Assembly: GCF_965278975.1 (NCBI RefSeq)
Contig: NZ_OZ257126.1
Location: 3,968,001 to 4,032,000, forward strand
Length of the DNA: 64,000 bases
Direction: 5' to 3'
Origin: Ferrovibrio sp965278975
GTDB lineage: Bacteria > Pseudomonadota > Alphaproteobacteria > Ferrovibrionales > Ferrovibrionaceae
Part shown: positions 16,097 through 25,179 of the stretch, piece after piece
Numbering within the stretch: position 1 is the stretch's first letter
How the letters are laid out: every line of letters starts with the position of its first letter
Made by a program: the position numbers and the translations under genes
The notes under the pieces: generated by a model
Databases searched by the model: none
Seen by the model: only the letters and a program-made list of their open reading frames with translations
Told to the model about the DNA's origin: nothing

Positions 16097-18340
16097 ATGT
16101 TTAGCCGATTCAACCGCGCCCCGGGCCGCTTCGCTCCGGCCTTGCTCGCCCTGCTCGCCTTTGCCGGCATGGCGGCGCTGCCTGTGCATGGTGCCGAGCC
16201 GGTGCCGGCCAGCGCCACCGTGCCCAAGCCGGCAGCCAAGCCCACGGCGGCGGTAAAGCCGGCGCCGAAGCCCGCTACCGCCAAACCGGCCGCGCCGGGC
16301 AAGGCCGCCAAGGACGCCGCGAAGAAAGACACCCCGAAAAAGGATGCGGCCAAGCCTGCCGCCAAGGCCGCTGCCGGTGCGGCAGTAGCCGGTGCCGCCC
16401 TCGCGCCTGCGGTGTTGCTGAGCCAGTCCGACCAGTCCTGGGGCCGCGAGGCGATGCGGGAAGCCAAGGCCGGCAAGTTCGACAAGGCGCGCGAGGCAGC
16501 GGCAAAGGCGAAGGACCCGCTGGTCGGCCGCCTGGTGCATTGGCTGTGGCTGCAAACGCCGAATTCCGGCGCGCCCTTCGAGGCCATTGCCGAATTCATC
16601 GAGAAATCGCCCGACTGGCCGGCGCGCGAAGCCTTGCTGCGCCGCGCCGACGAAAGCATCAACGAGGCCGTGGGCGATACCCGCATCATCCAGTGGTACA
16701 CCCAGCGCCCGCCGGAAAGCGGCCTTGGCTGGCTGCGTTATGCCGAGGCACTGGACCGCCAGAGCCGCAGCGCCGAGGCCCTGGTCGCGGTGCGCAAGGC
16801 CTGGACCGATGGCAATCTGTCGCTGCGCGATGAAAACGATGTGTGGCGTGAATTCGGCAACCGCCTGACACCAGCTGAAAATGCCGCGCGCCTCGACCGC
16901 CTGCTCTGGGACGGGCAATACGATGCCGCCCGCCGCATGCTGCCGCGTGTCGATGGCGAAGCGAAAACCCTCGGCGAAGCGCGGCTGGCCCTGGCCTTGC
17001 GCGCACCGGCCGCCGACAAGATTGCTTCGATGTTGCCGCCGAAGCTGCGCGAGGATGGCGGCTTTGCCTATGAGCAGATGCGCTGGAACCGCCGCGAGGG
17101 CAAGGACGACATTGTCGAAAGCCTGCTCTACAACGCGCCCGATGAACTCGGCCGCGCCGAGAAATGGTGGGTGGAGCGGCATTTTCGCGCCCGCAAGGCG
17201 CTGATCGACGGCCGCATCTCGGAAGCCTACCGCCTCGCCTCCAACCATGGCCTCTCGGGCGGCGCCAGCTATGCCGAAGCTGAATGGCTGGCCGGATGGA
17301 TCGCGCTGCGCCTGTTGCAGGAACCGCAGATCGCGGTGAAGCATTTCGCCGCCCTGCAAAGCAATGTGCGCACACCGGTAAGCCAGTCGCGCGCCGGCTA
17401 CTGGCTCGGCCGCACCTACACCATCACCGGCGATCAGGCGCAGGCGCGGCATTGGTATGCCCAGGCGTCCAAGCACGCCACCACCTTCTACGGCCAGCTC
17501 GCCACCTTCGCGCTCGATCCCAAGGCGCGGCTGCAATTGCCCGATGACCCGGAACCGAGCGCAGCGGCGATTGTGCAATTCGACAAGCGCGAAGTGGTGC
17601 GCGCCGCCAAGATCCTGGTTGAACTGGGCCAGGAAGACCGGCTGCGGCCCTTCATCCTGCGCCTGGCCCATACCGCCGACACGCTGGAGGAGCATCAGCT
17701 TGCGGCACGGCTGGCGCGGATGCTCAACCGCGTTGACCTAGCCGTGGCCGCCACCAAGCGCACGGCACGTTATGCGGGCCTGAGCCTGGTGCGCGAAGCC
17801 TTCCCGCTGGTCGAACCGATGGCACAGACCGCGACGCCGGAAACCGCCCTGGTGCTGGCCGTGGCGCGGCAGGAAAGCGAGTTCAACCAGTATGCCGTCT
17901 CGCCGGTGGGCGCGCGTGGCCTGATGCAGCTGATGCCCGCCACCGCCAAGGGCGTGGCCAAGGAAATCAAGCAGCCCTACGCCCCGGCCAAGCTGACCGA
18001 CGATGCGCATTACAACGTGCGCCTCGGCAGCCATTACCTCGATGGCCTGCTGCGCAACTGGGATTCGAACTACATCCTGGCGCTGGCGAGCTACAATGCC
18101 GGCGAGGCGCGGGCACGCAAGTGGATCAAGGATTGGGGCGATCCGCGCTATGAAAGCATCGATGCCGTCGACTGGATCGAACTGATCCCGTTCTCCGAAA
18201 CGCGCAATTATGTGCAGCGCGTGCTGGAATGCGTGCAGGTCTACCGTGCGCTGCTGCGCGGCGCGGCGCCTACCGCCGACCGGCTGCAAGCCGATCTACG
18301 CGGCCTGCCCCGCAAGGCCTGCGCCGCCGCCAGTTGCTGA
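16097..18340 (+). CDS. slt: Soluble lytic murein transglycosylase (Slt70-like)
   Basis: Periplasmic enzyme that cleaves peptidoglycan glycan strands with formation of anhydromuropeptides. The 747-residue protein has a signal peptide (about 1-32, cleavage after VHGA). A low-complexity Lys/Ala/Pro-rich stretch follows (about 35-98), then a long superhelical region of paired helices (about 110-575). The C-terminal SLT domain (about 585-735) has the catalytic Glu in ARQESEFNQYAVSPVGARG, plus LMQLMPATAKGVA and LASYNAGEARARKWI. The Lys/Ala/Pro insert is not typical of the enteric enzyme. The stop lies four bases before the HAD gene, and the following genes are also tightly packed, so slt may head a longer transcript. 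Confidence 0.93.
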   Translation: MFSRFNRAPGRFAPALLALLAFAGMAALPVHGAEPVPASATVPKPAAKPTAAVKPAPKPATAKPAAPGKAAKDAAKKDTPKKDAAKPAAKAAAGAAVAGAALAPAVLLSQSDQSWGREAMREAKAGKFDKAREAAAKAKDPLVGRLVHWLWLQTPNSGAPFEAIAEFIEKSPDWPAREALLRRADESINEAVGDTRIIQWYTQRPPESGLGWLRYAEALDRQSRSAEALVAVRKAWTDGNLSLRDENDVWREFGNRLTPAENAARLDRLLWDGQYDAARRMLPRVDGEAKTLGEARLALALRAPAADKIASMLPPKLREDGGFAYEQMRWNRREGKDDIVESLLYNAPDELGRAEKWWVERHFRARKALIDGRISEAYRLASNHGLSGGASYAEAEWLAGWIALRLLQEPQIAVKHFAALQSNVRTPVSQSRAGYWLGRTYTITGDQAQARHWYAQASKHATTFYGQLATFALDPKARLQLPDDPEPSAAAIVQFDKREVVRAAKILVELGQEDRLRPFILRLAHTADTLEEHQLAARLARMLNRVDLAVAATKRTARYAGLSLVREAFPLVEPMAQTATPETALVLAVARQESEFNQYAVSPVGARGLMQLMPATAKGVAKEIKQPYAPAKLTDDAHYNVRLGSHYLDGLLRNWDSNYILALASYNAGEARARKWIKDWGDPRYESIDAVDWIELIPFSETRNYVQRVLECVQVYRALLRGAAPTADRLQADLRGLPRKACAAASC

Positions 18341-18344
18341 CGCC

Positions 18345-19013
18345 ATGATTAAGGCGTGCATCTTCGACGCCTATGGCACCCTCTTCGATGTCAACGCTGC
18401 CGCGCGGCAATTGAGCGCCGAGATCGGCCCCGGCTGGCCCCAGCTTGCCGAGACCTGGCGTGCCAAGCAGCTCAACTACACCTGGCTGCGCAGCCTGATG
18501 GGCCAGCATGCCGATTTCGAACAGGTGACGGCAGAGGCGCTGGACTTTGCTCTGGCGGCGCAAGGCATCGACAATCCCGATCTGCGCAACCGCCTGATGC
18601 AGCTTTATGTGAAGCTGGAAGCCTTCCCGGAAGCACCGGGCCTGCTGCGCAAGCTGAAAGCCGCCGGCCTGATCACCGGGATTCTTTCCAATGGCTCGCC
18701 CGCCATGCTGGAAGCCGCCTGCAAAAGTGCTGGCATCGACAGCCTGCTTGATCATGTGATTTCGATTGAGGAAGCCGGCATCTACAAGCCGGACATGCGC
18801 GTCTACAAACTCGTCACTGACCGGCTCGGGCTCGCGCCCAATGAAGTGGCATTCCATTCTTCCAATGGCTGGGATGCCCATGGCGCGAAATGCTTCGGCT
18901 TCCGCGTGCTGTGGATCAACCGTGCAGGCCAGCCCAAAGAGGGCCTGCCGCATGCACCGGATCACGAATTGAAAAGCCTGCGCGATGTGCCGGCCATCCT
19001 GGGCCACGCATGA
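18345..19013 (+). CDS. Haloacid dehalogenase, type II (HAD superfamily)
   Basis: Predicted (S)-2-haloacid dehalogenase or related HAD hydrolase, cytoplasmic. The 222-residue protein has motif I with the nucleophile Asp in CIFDAYGTLFDVN (residue 8 or so). Motif II is in ILSNGSPAMLEAA, and the motif III Lys is in EEAGIYKPDMRVY. A type II signature segment VAFHSSNGWDAHGAKCFGFR contains the motif IV Asp, and the substrate-side Arg and Trp-Asn pattern (VLWINR) is also kept. The ATG at 18345 sits directly at the start of the fold. Its stop overlaps the next ATG as ATGA, so translation is coupled with the gamma-glutamyltransferase gene. The physiological substrate is uncertain. Confidence 0.9.
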   Translation: MIKACIFDAYGTLFDVNAAARQLSAEIGPGWPQLAETWRAKQLNYTWLRSLMGQHADFEQVTAEALDFALAAQGIDNPDLRNRLMQLYVKLEAFPEAPGLLRKLKAAGLITGILSNGSPAMLEAACKSAGIDSLLDHVISIEEAGIYKPDMRVYKLVTDRLGLAPNEVAFHSSNGWDAHGAKCFGFRVLWINRAGQPKEGLPHAPDHELKSLRDVPAILGHA

Positions 19014-20722
19014 TCCGCGCGCTCGCAGCCCTGCTGCTTTTAGTCGCGCTGCCTGCCCTGGCGCAGCCGGCGCCGGAAGCAGCCACAGGCCACGCCGAGA
19101 AGGTGGAAGCTACCGCGCAGCGCCAGATGGTAGCGGCGGCGCATCCGCTGGCAGCCGAAGCCGGCCTTGCCATTCTGCGCCAAGGCGGTAATGCCATCGA
19201 TGCGGCCATTGCCGTGCAGATGATGCTGACCCTGGTGGAGCCGCAATCATCAGGCATCGGTGGCGGCGCGCTGATCCTCTATTGGGACAATACCAACAAA
19301 CAACTTCACGCTTTCGATGGCCGTGAGACCGCACCGGCTGCCGCCACGCCGAAACGCTTCCTGAAACCGGATGGCACGCCTTTGCCGTTCCGCGAGGCGG
19401 TGTTCAGCGGGCTTTCCACCGGCGTGCCGGGTGCGGTGGCTGCATTGGAGATGGCGCATAAGGGCCATGGCAAGCTGCCCTGGGCGATGCTGTTCCAGCC
19501 CGCCATCACCCGCGCCGAGGCCGGCTTCACGGTGACACCGCGCCTTGCCGGCCTTTTGAAACTCGAACAGCGCTTACGGCAAGACGCGGCTGCCGCCGCG
19601 CTCTATTACCCCGGCGGAGAACCATTGGAGGCCGGCAGCAGCCTGCGCAACCCGGCGCTGGCGCAGAGCCTGAAGCGTGTTGCCGCCGATGGTGCCAGGG
19701 CCTTGCAGAGCGGCCCGCTGGCCGAGGCGATGCTCAGCGCCTTGCAGGCACGCGGTAGCGACATGACGGCGGCGGACCTTGCCGGCTATGAAGCCAAGCG
19801 GCGGCCAGAGCTTTGCGGCCAGTTCCGGCTTTACAAGATCTGCGGCTTCGGCCCGCCAAGCTCGGGCGGCATCGCCGTGCTGCAAATCCTCGGCATCCTA
19901 GAAGCGCTCGATCCCAGCCCGGCGACCACGCTGGGGGTCGCCGATCTGCACCGCCTGGTGGAAGCCAGCCGCCTCGCCTTCGCCGACCGCAACCTCTATG
20001 TCGCCGACAGCGACTTCCTGCCGGTGCCGGTGGCAGGCCTGATCGACAAAGCCTATCTCGCCGAGCGCGCCAGGCTGGTGCGTATGGATGCCAGTCTGGG
20101 TAATGCCCAACCGGGCGAACCGCCTGGCCGGCGCGGCGAACGGCCGGCCCTGGTGCCGCATGACGGTCCGCCCGGCACCAGCCATGTCTCCATCGTCGAT
20201 GCCTGGGGCAATGCGGTGAGCATGACCACCACCATCGAGGATGCCTTCGGCGCCCGCCTGATGGTGGGTGGCTTCCTGCTCAACAACCAGCTCACCGATT
20301 TCAGCTTCATCCCGGAGCAGGATGGCCGCGCCGTCGCCAACCGCGTCGAAGCGGGCAAGCGGCCGCGCAGTTCGATGTCACCCACCCTGGTATTCGATCC
20401 GCGCGGCGATCTGCTCGGCGTGGCCGGCTCGCCGGGCGGCAGCCAGATCATCGGCTATGTGGCGCAGACCCTGCTGCTGCTGCTCGACAAGGGCTACGGC
20501 CCGCAGGCAGCGGTGGCCCTGCCGCATATCGGCAGCCGCAATGGTCCGACCGAGATCGAAACCGGTGCCGATCCAGGCTGGGCCGAAGCCCTCGGGCGGC
20601 TGGGCCACAAGACCCAAAGCCTGGAAATGACCAGTGGCCTGCATGTAATCTGGCGCCGCCCCGGCGGGCAGCTTGCCGGTGGCGCCGATCCGCGCCGCGA
20701 AGGCGTCGCCCTCGGCGACTGA
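19010..20722 (+). CDS. ggt: Gamma-glutamyltransferase
   Basis: Periplasmic N-terminal-nucleophile hydrolase that cleaves or transfers the gamma-glutamyl group of glutathione and related peptides. The 570-residue precursor has a signal peptide (about 1-19, after LPALAQ). A large-subunit region carries AAAHPLAAEAGLAILRQGGN and SSGIGGGALILYW. The autocleavage site with the nucleophile Thr lies in GTSHVSIVDAWGN (Thr near residue 390). The small-subunit oxyanion region PGGSQIIGYV follows later. Length and motif order are normal. It overlaps the dehalogenase gene by four bases and precedes the threonine dehydratase gene by 32 bases with a good GAGGAAA site there. Confidence 0.94.
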   Translation: MIRALAALLLLVALPALAQPAPEAATGHAEKVEATAQRQMVAAAHPLAAEAGLAILRQGGNAIDAAIAVQMMLTLVEPQSSGIGGGALILYWDNTNKQLHAFDGRETAPAAATPKRFLKPDGTPLPFREAVFSGLSTGVPGAVAALEMAHKGHGKLPWAMLFQPAITRAEAGFTVTPRLAGLLKLEQRLRQDAAAAALYYPGGEPLEAGSSLRNPALAQSLKRVAADGARALQSGPLAEAMLSALQARGSDMTAADLAGYEAKRRPELCGQFRLYKICGFGPPSSGGIAVLQILGILEALDPSPATTLGVADLHRLVEASRLAFADRNLYVADSDFLPVPVAGLIDKAYLAERARLVRMDASLGNAQPGEPPGRRGERPALVPHDGPPGTSHVSIVDAWGNAVSMTTTIEDAFGARLMVGGFLLNNQLTDFSFIPEQDGRAVANRVEAGKRPRSSMSPTLVFDPRGDLLGVAGSPGGSQIIGYVAQTLLLLLDKGYGPQAAVALPHIGSRNGPTEIETGADPGWAEALGRLGHKTQSLEMTSGLHVIWRRPGGQLAGGADPRREGVALGD

Positions 20723-20754
20723 CAATTTCAAGAAAAAGTATCGAGGAAACCACC

Positions 20755-21768
20755 ATGAACGCGCCCGTCACCCTGCCGTCCCTGCCCACCGTTGCGGATG
20801 TGGAGGCAGCGGCCAAGCGCCTGCGCGGCATCGCGGCGCCGACGCCGCTGGTGGAAAGCCCGCTGCTGAACGAAATCCTCGGCTGCCGCCTGTTCGTGAA
20901 GGCCGAGACGCTGCAACTCACCGGCTCGTTCAAGTTCCGTGGCGCCTATAACCGCCTGAGCCAGCTTTCAGCCGACGAGCGCAAGCGCGGCGTGGTCGCC
21001 TTCTCGTCCGGCAACCATGCCCAGGGCGTGGCCTATGCCGCCAGGCTCTGCGGCCTGCCGGCGGTGATCGTGATGCCGTCCGATGCGCCACAGATCAAGG
21101 TGGCCAACACGCGCGCCTATGGCGCCGAGGTGGTGCTCTACGACCGCTGGAAGGAAAGCCGCGAAGGCATCGCCACAAAGTACATGCAGGATCGCGGCAT
21201 GGTGCTGGTGCCGCCTTTCGATGATCCGCATATCATCTGCGGCCAGGGCACCGTGGGCCTGGAAGTGGATGCCCAGCTTGCCGAGCGCGGCCTGGTGCCG
21301 GATATCATCACCGCTGGCTCGTCTGGCGGCGGCCTGATTTCCGGCATCGCCCTGGTGATGGAATCGCGCCATCCGAAAACCGAGGTCTATGCCGGCGAGC
21401 CGGCGGATTTCGATGACATCACCCGCTCCCTCGCCAGTGGCAGCAAGCAGAAGGTGGCCGCCGATGCACCGCCGAGCTTCTGCGATGCGCTGATGGCGCC
21501 GACGCCGGGCGACATCACCTTCGCCGTGATGCGCCGCGTGCTGAAGGGTGGCATCACCGCCACCGATGCCGAGGTGGAAGTCGCCATGGCGACTGCTTTC
21601 CATTATCTCAAACTGGTGATCGAGCCGGGCGGTGCCGCTGCACTGGCCGCCCTGCTGCATCGCCGCGACATGATCCGGGGCAAGACCGTGGTCGCGGTCG
21701 CCTCCGGCGGCAATGTCGATGCGGCGCTGTTCTCGCAGATCCTGGCGCGCACCGCCCCGCTATCCTGA
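20755..21768 (+). CDS. Threonine/serine dehydratase (PLP-dependent, catabolic type)
   Basis: Fold type II pyridoxal-phosphate enzyme that deaminates threonine to 2-oxobutanoate or serine to pyruvate. The 337-residue protein lacks the C-terminal ACT regulatory domain of the biosynthetic IlvA. The PLP Lys lies in LTGSFKFRGAYNRL near residue 61, SSGNHAQGVAYAA near residue 84 and the phosphate-binding loop GSSGGGLISG near residue 186. The late SGGNVD motif near residue 322 is also present. A GAGGAAACC site precedes the ATG. It could alternatively be a serine racemase-like or threo-hydroxyaspartate dehydratase enzyme, which share this architecture. It lies between ggt and a thiolase gene on the same strand. 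Confidence 0.9.
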   Translation: MNAPVTLPSLPTVADVEAAAKRLRGIAAPTPLVESPLLNEILGCRLFVKAETLQLTGSFKFRGAYNRLSQLSADERKRGVVAFSSGNHAQGVAYAARLCGLPAVIVMPSDAPQIKVANTRAYGAEVVLYDRWKESREGIATKYMQDRGMVLVPPFDDPHIICGQGTVGLEVDAQLAERGLVPDIITAGSSGGGLISGIALVMESRHPKTEVYAGEPADFDDITRSLASGSKQKVAADAPPSFCDALMAPTPGDITFAVMRRVLKGGITATDAEVEVAMATAFHYLKLVIEPGGAAALAALLHRRDMIRGKTVVAVASGGNVDAALFSQILARTAPLS

Positions 21769-21823
21769 AATCCGCCATCCTGAATCCGCAACCTGTCAGT
21801 CGAGAGACCCTAGGGAGAGACAA

Positions 21824-23026
<1,203 letters not shown>

Positions 23027-23028
23027 CC

Positions 23029-23448
23029 ATGAGCAAGAACGAGATCGGGCTGCTGCACCATATCGGGCTTGCGGTGCCCGATCTCGACATTGCCAAGGCC
23101 TATTACGCCAAGCTGCCGGGCGCCAGCGTGGGCGAGGAATTCACCATTCCCGGCCTCGCCTATCGCCTGGCCTATGTTGAACTCGGCGGCACGCGGCTGG
23201 AACTGGTGCAGCCGACCACCACCAGCAGCACGGCGGCACGCTATCTAGACCTGCATCCCGATGGCGGCGTCTACCATATCGCCTATCTGGTGGAGGATGT
23301 GCGCGCCTCGGCGGCGACGCTGGTCGAGCAAGGCGCCGCCATCGTCGGCCCATCCGAGCCCCGCATCGAGGGCGACGGCCATCATGTGCTGGTGGTGGAT
23401 GCCACCAAGACACACGGCACCATCATCGAGCTGCGCCAAGCCGCCTAG
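23029..23448 (+). CDS. VOC-family protein, methylmalonyl-CoA epimerase-like
   Basis: Vicinal-oxygen-chelate fold protein resembling methylmalonyl-CoA epimerase, which interconverts (R)- and (S)-methylmalonyl-CoA in propionate use. The 139-residue protein is of family length. It carries metal-ligand positions in LLHHIGLAVPDLD (His near residue 11), RLELVQPT (Glu near 65), GGVYHIAYLVED (His near 83) and TIIELRQ (Glu near 134). It begins two bases after the thiolase stop codon, so the two are co-translated. That coupling suggests a shared acyl-CoA pathway, but the epimerase substrate is not proven and a lactoylglutathione-lyase-like protein is an alternative. Confidence 0.8.
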   Translation: MSKNEIGLLHHIGLAVPDLDIAKAYYAKLPGASVGEEFTIPGLAYRLAYVELGGTRLELVQPTTTSSTAARYLDLHPDGGVYHIAYLVEDVRASAATLVEQGAAIVGPSEPRIEGDGHHVLVVDATKTHGTIIELRQAA

Positions 23449-23450
23449 CG

Positions 23451-24971
23451 TTAGCCCTTATGCACCGGCCCCAGCGGCTTCAGCTTGATGCCTGAGCGCA
23501 GGCGCTTGTAGGGCAAGGTCTCGGCGCGCTCAATGAAGGCGCCGGGGCTTTCCACGATCAGGATGTCGTGCGCGATATCGGTGAAATCGCCACGGAAATG
23601 CACCGTGCTTTTCAGGCCGAGAATCTGGCGCTGCACCGGCTCGATGCCGAGATGACGATACATCTCCTTGTCCGCCGCCTGCACGCGGGTGGATGACACC
23701 ACGGTATCCACGCCATTGCAGCGCAAGAGCGCCATCGGCCCCAGATTCATCCGCGTGCCGCCGTAGAACGGCCCGGTGCAGAGGAAGCGGCCATCGCCGG
23801 TCTTGGCCACGGTGTAGCGTTGGCGGTAGGGCTTGGAGCCGGCGAACAGCTTACCGCCGAGCGGAAACTCGATGCTGCTGCCCTCACCGGCCTGATGCGC
23901 CGCCATCGCGGCCTCGGGATCGAACATCAGGCAGATCGCGGCATCGGGTACGCCGGACTCGACCATGGCCTGCAACAGTCCCGTAGTGTCGCAGGTGGCG
24001 CCGGCGCCGGGATTATCCTGCACATCGGCCAGCACGATGGGTTTCTTCGCGCCGCCGGTGATCAGCCGGCGTGCTTCCTCGATGGCCTCATGCGGCTTCA
24101 GCAGCCGGGTGGCGAATTCATTCTCGCGCTCGGCGATATGGCGGGCCAGGGCATCGGCGGCCTTGTCGGCGGCTTCCTGGCTGTTGGCATAGGCAAACAC
24201 CGCCGGGCCACATTCGCGGATATCCGCCGGATGGAAACCGGGCGTGAAGCTCATCGACGAAACGCCGCCGAACTCCATTTCCTCGATACGGTCATAGATG
24301 CTCTTGCACGGCTCGATGAAGGTGCATTGCGCGGTGAGCGGGATCAGGAACGGCAGCCGGCGCATCGCCTTGGCCTGGCGCGGCCGTTCACGGGTGAGCA
24401 GCTTGGCAAGATGCTTGGCGACGCGGCCGCCGGTCACCGCCATGTCGAGATGCGGATAGGTGCGGTAAGCAATCAGCACATCCGCTTCGCGCAGCATCAC
24501 CTCGGTCATGTTGCAATGCAGGTCCAGGCTGGCGACGATGGGCATGTCCGGCCCGACAATGGCGCGGATACGGCGCAGCAATTCGCCTTCGCCATCCTCG
24601 AAATGCTCGGTCACCATGGCGCCATGCAGATCGAGATAGACCGCGTCGATGCGGCCACGCAGCGCCGTGATGCCGTCGCAAATCAGCTTGGCGACATACT
24701 CGAACGCCTCGACCGTGACGTAAGAAGACGGCTGCGCCGCCGCCCAGGCAATCGGTTCCAGCACCATGCCAAGACTGGTCGCGGCATTGATGAAGCCGCC
24801 AATCGGGATATTGGCCGGCGGGAAAACATCCAAGATGTCCTTGCCCAGGGTCAGCGCCGGCCAGCCCTCGCCGTCGATGAATTTCTTCAGTTCGGCCTTC
24901 TGCGGCGCGAAGGTGTTGGTTTCATGCTGGAAGCCGGCAATCGCTACGGTAAAGGGCAGCTGTTTGGTCAT
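23451..24971 (-). CDS. M81 family metallopeptidase (MlrC-like)
   Basis: Predicted zinc peptidase related to microcystinase C (MlrC), which degrades linearised microcystin. Most relatives lack any known substrate. The 506-residue protein starts with the conserved VAIAGFQHETNTFAP. Probable metal ligands lie in DAVYLDLHGAMV near residue 114 and IVASLDLHCNMTEVML near residue 148. The central region includes VLADVQDNPGAGATCDTTG and the C-terminal MlrC domain begins near residue 310. The gene is single on its strand, converging with the thiolase-epimerase pair two bases away. It is separated from ilvD by a terminator and a repeat. Confidence 0.85.
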   Translation of the reverse strand: MTKQLPFTVAIAGFQHETNTFAPQKAELKKFIDGEGWPALTLGKDILDVFPPANIPIGGFINAATSLGMVLEPIAWAAAQPSSYVTVEAFEYVAKLICDGITALRGRIDAVYLDLHGAMVTEHFEDGEGELLRRIRAIVGPDMPIVASLDLHCNMTEVMLREADVLIAYRTYPHLDMAVTGGRVAKHLAKLLTRERPRQAKAMRRLPFLIPLTAQCTFIEPCKSIYDRIEEMEFGGVSSMSFTPGFHPADIRECGPAVFAYANSQEAADKAADALARHIAERENEFATRLLKPHEAIEEARRLITGGAKKPIVLADVQDNPGAGATCDTTGLLQAMVESGVPDAAICLMFDPEAAMAAHQAGEGSSIEFPLGGKLFAGSKPYRQRYTVAKTGDGRFLCTGPFYGGTRMNLGPMALLRCNGVDTVVSSTRVQAADKEMYRHLGIEPVQRQILGLKSTVHFRGDFTDIAHDILIVESPGAFIERAETLPYKRLRSGIKLKPLGPVHKG

Positions 24972-25043
24972 GGGGGCGGGCGCGTCCTGTTATCGGATCG
25001 TTGGCAGACAAACAATTATGCAGGCCACGCCCCCCGAGGCAAC

Positions 25044-25070
25044 AAAAAAGGGCGCCTTGAGAGGCGCCCT
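25044..25070 (-). terminator. Rho-independent terminator downstream of ilvD
   Basis: Eight-base stem AGGGCGCC/GGCGCCCT with a six-base loop (25049-25070). On the minus strand it is followed by a T run. It lies about 110 bases past the ilvD stop codon and ahead of the M81 peptidase gene, with a palindromic repeat between it and ilvD. Confidence 0.85.
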
Positions 25071-25095
25071 TTCCTGCATTCTTTTTTGCTCTGCC

Positions 25096-25165
25096 GTCAT
25101 GCCCGCACAGGCGGGCATCCCATTTTCACCAGACAAATGGGACCCCGGGGCAAGCCCGGGGTGAC
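25096..25165. repeat. Branched palindromic intergenic repeat
   Basis: Seventy bases bounded by GTCA and TGAC that can fold as a three-way or cruciform structure. The parts are a GCCCGC/GCGGGC hairpin with an ACAG loop, a pairing of CCCATTT with AAATGGG, and a CCCCGGG/CCCGGGG hairpin around the CAAG region. Layout and partial sequence match the element at 42887-43007 and the simple hairpin at 11721. No coding potential is apparent. Confidence 0.8.
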
Positions 25166-25179
25166 AATCGACCGACGGA

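Noticed and set aside
15983..17695. Long minus-strand frame opposite the lytic transglycosylase gene
   Set aside because: It mirrors the codon structure of the real gene, has no recognisable domain, and Slt motifs clearly define the plus strand.
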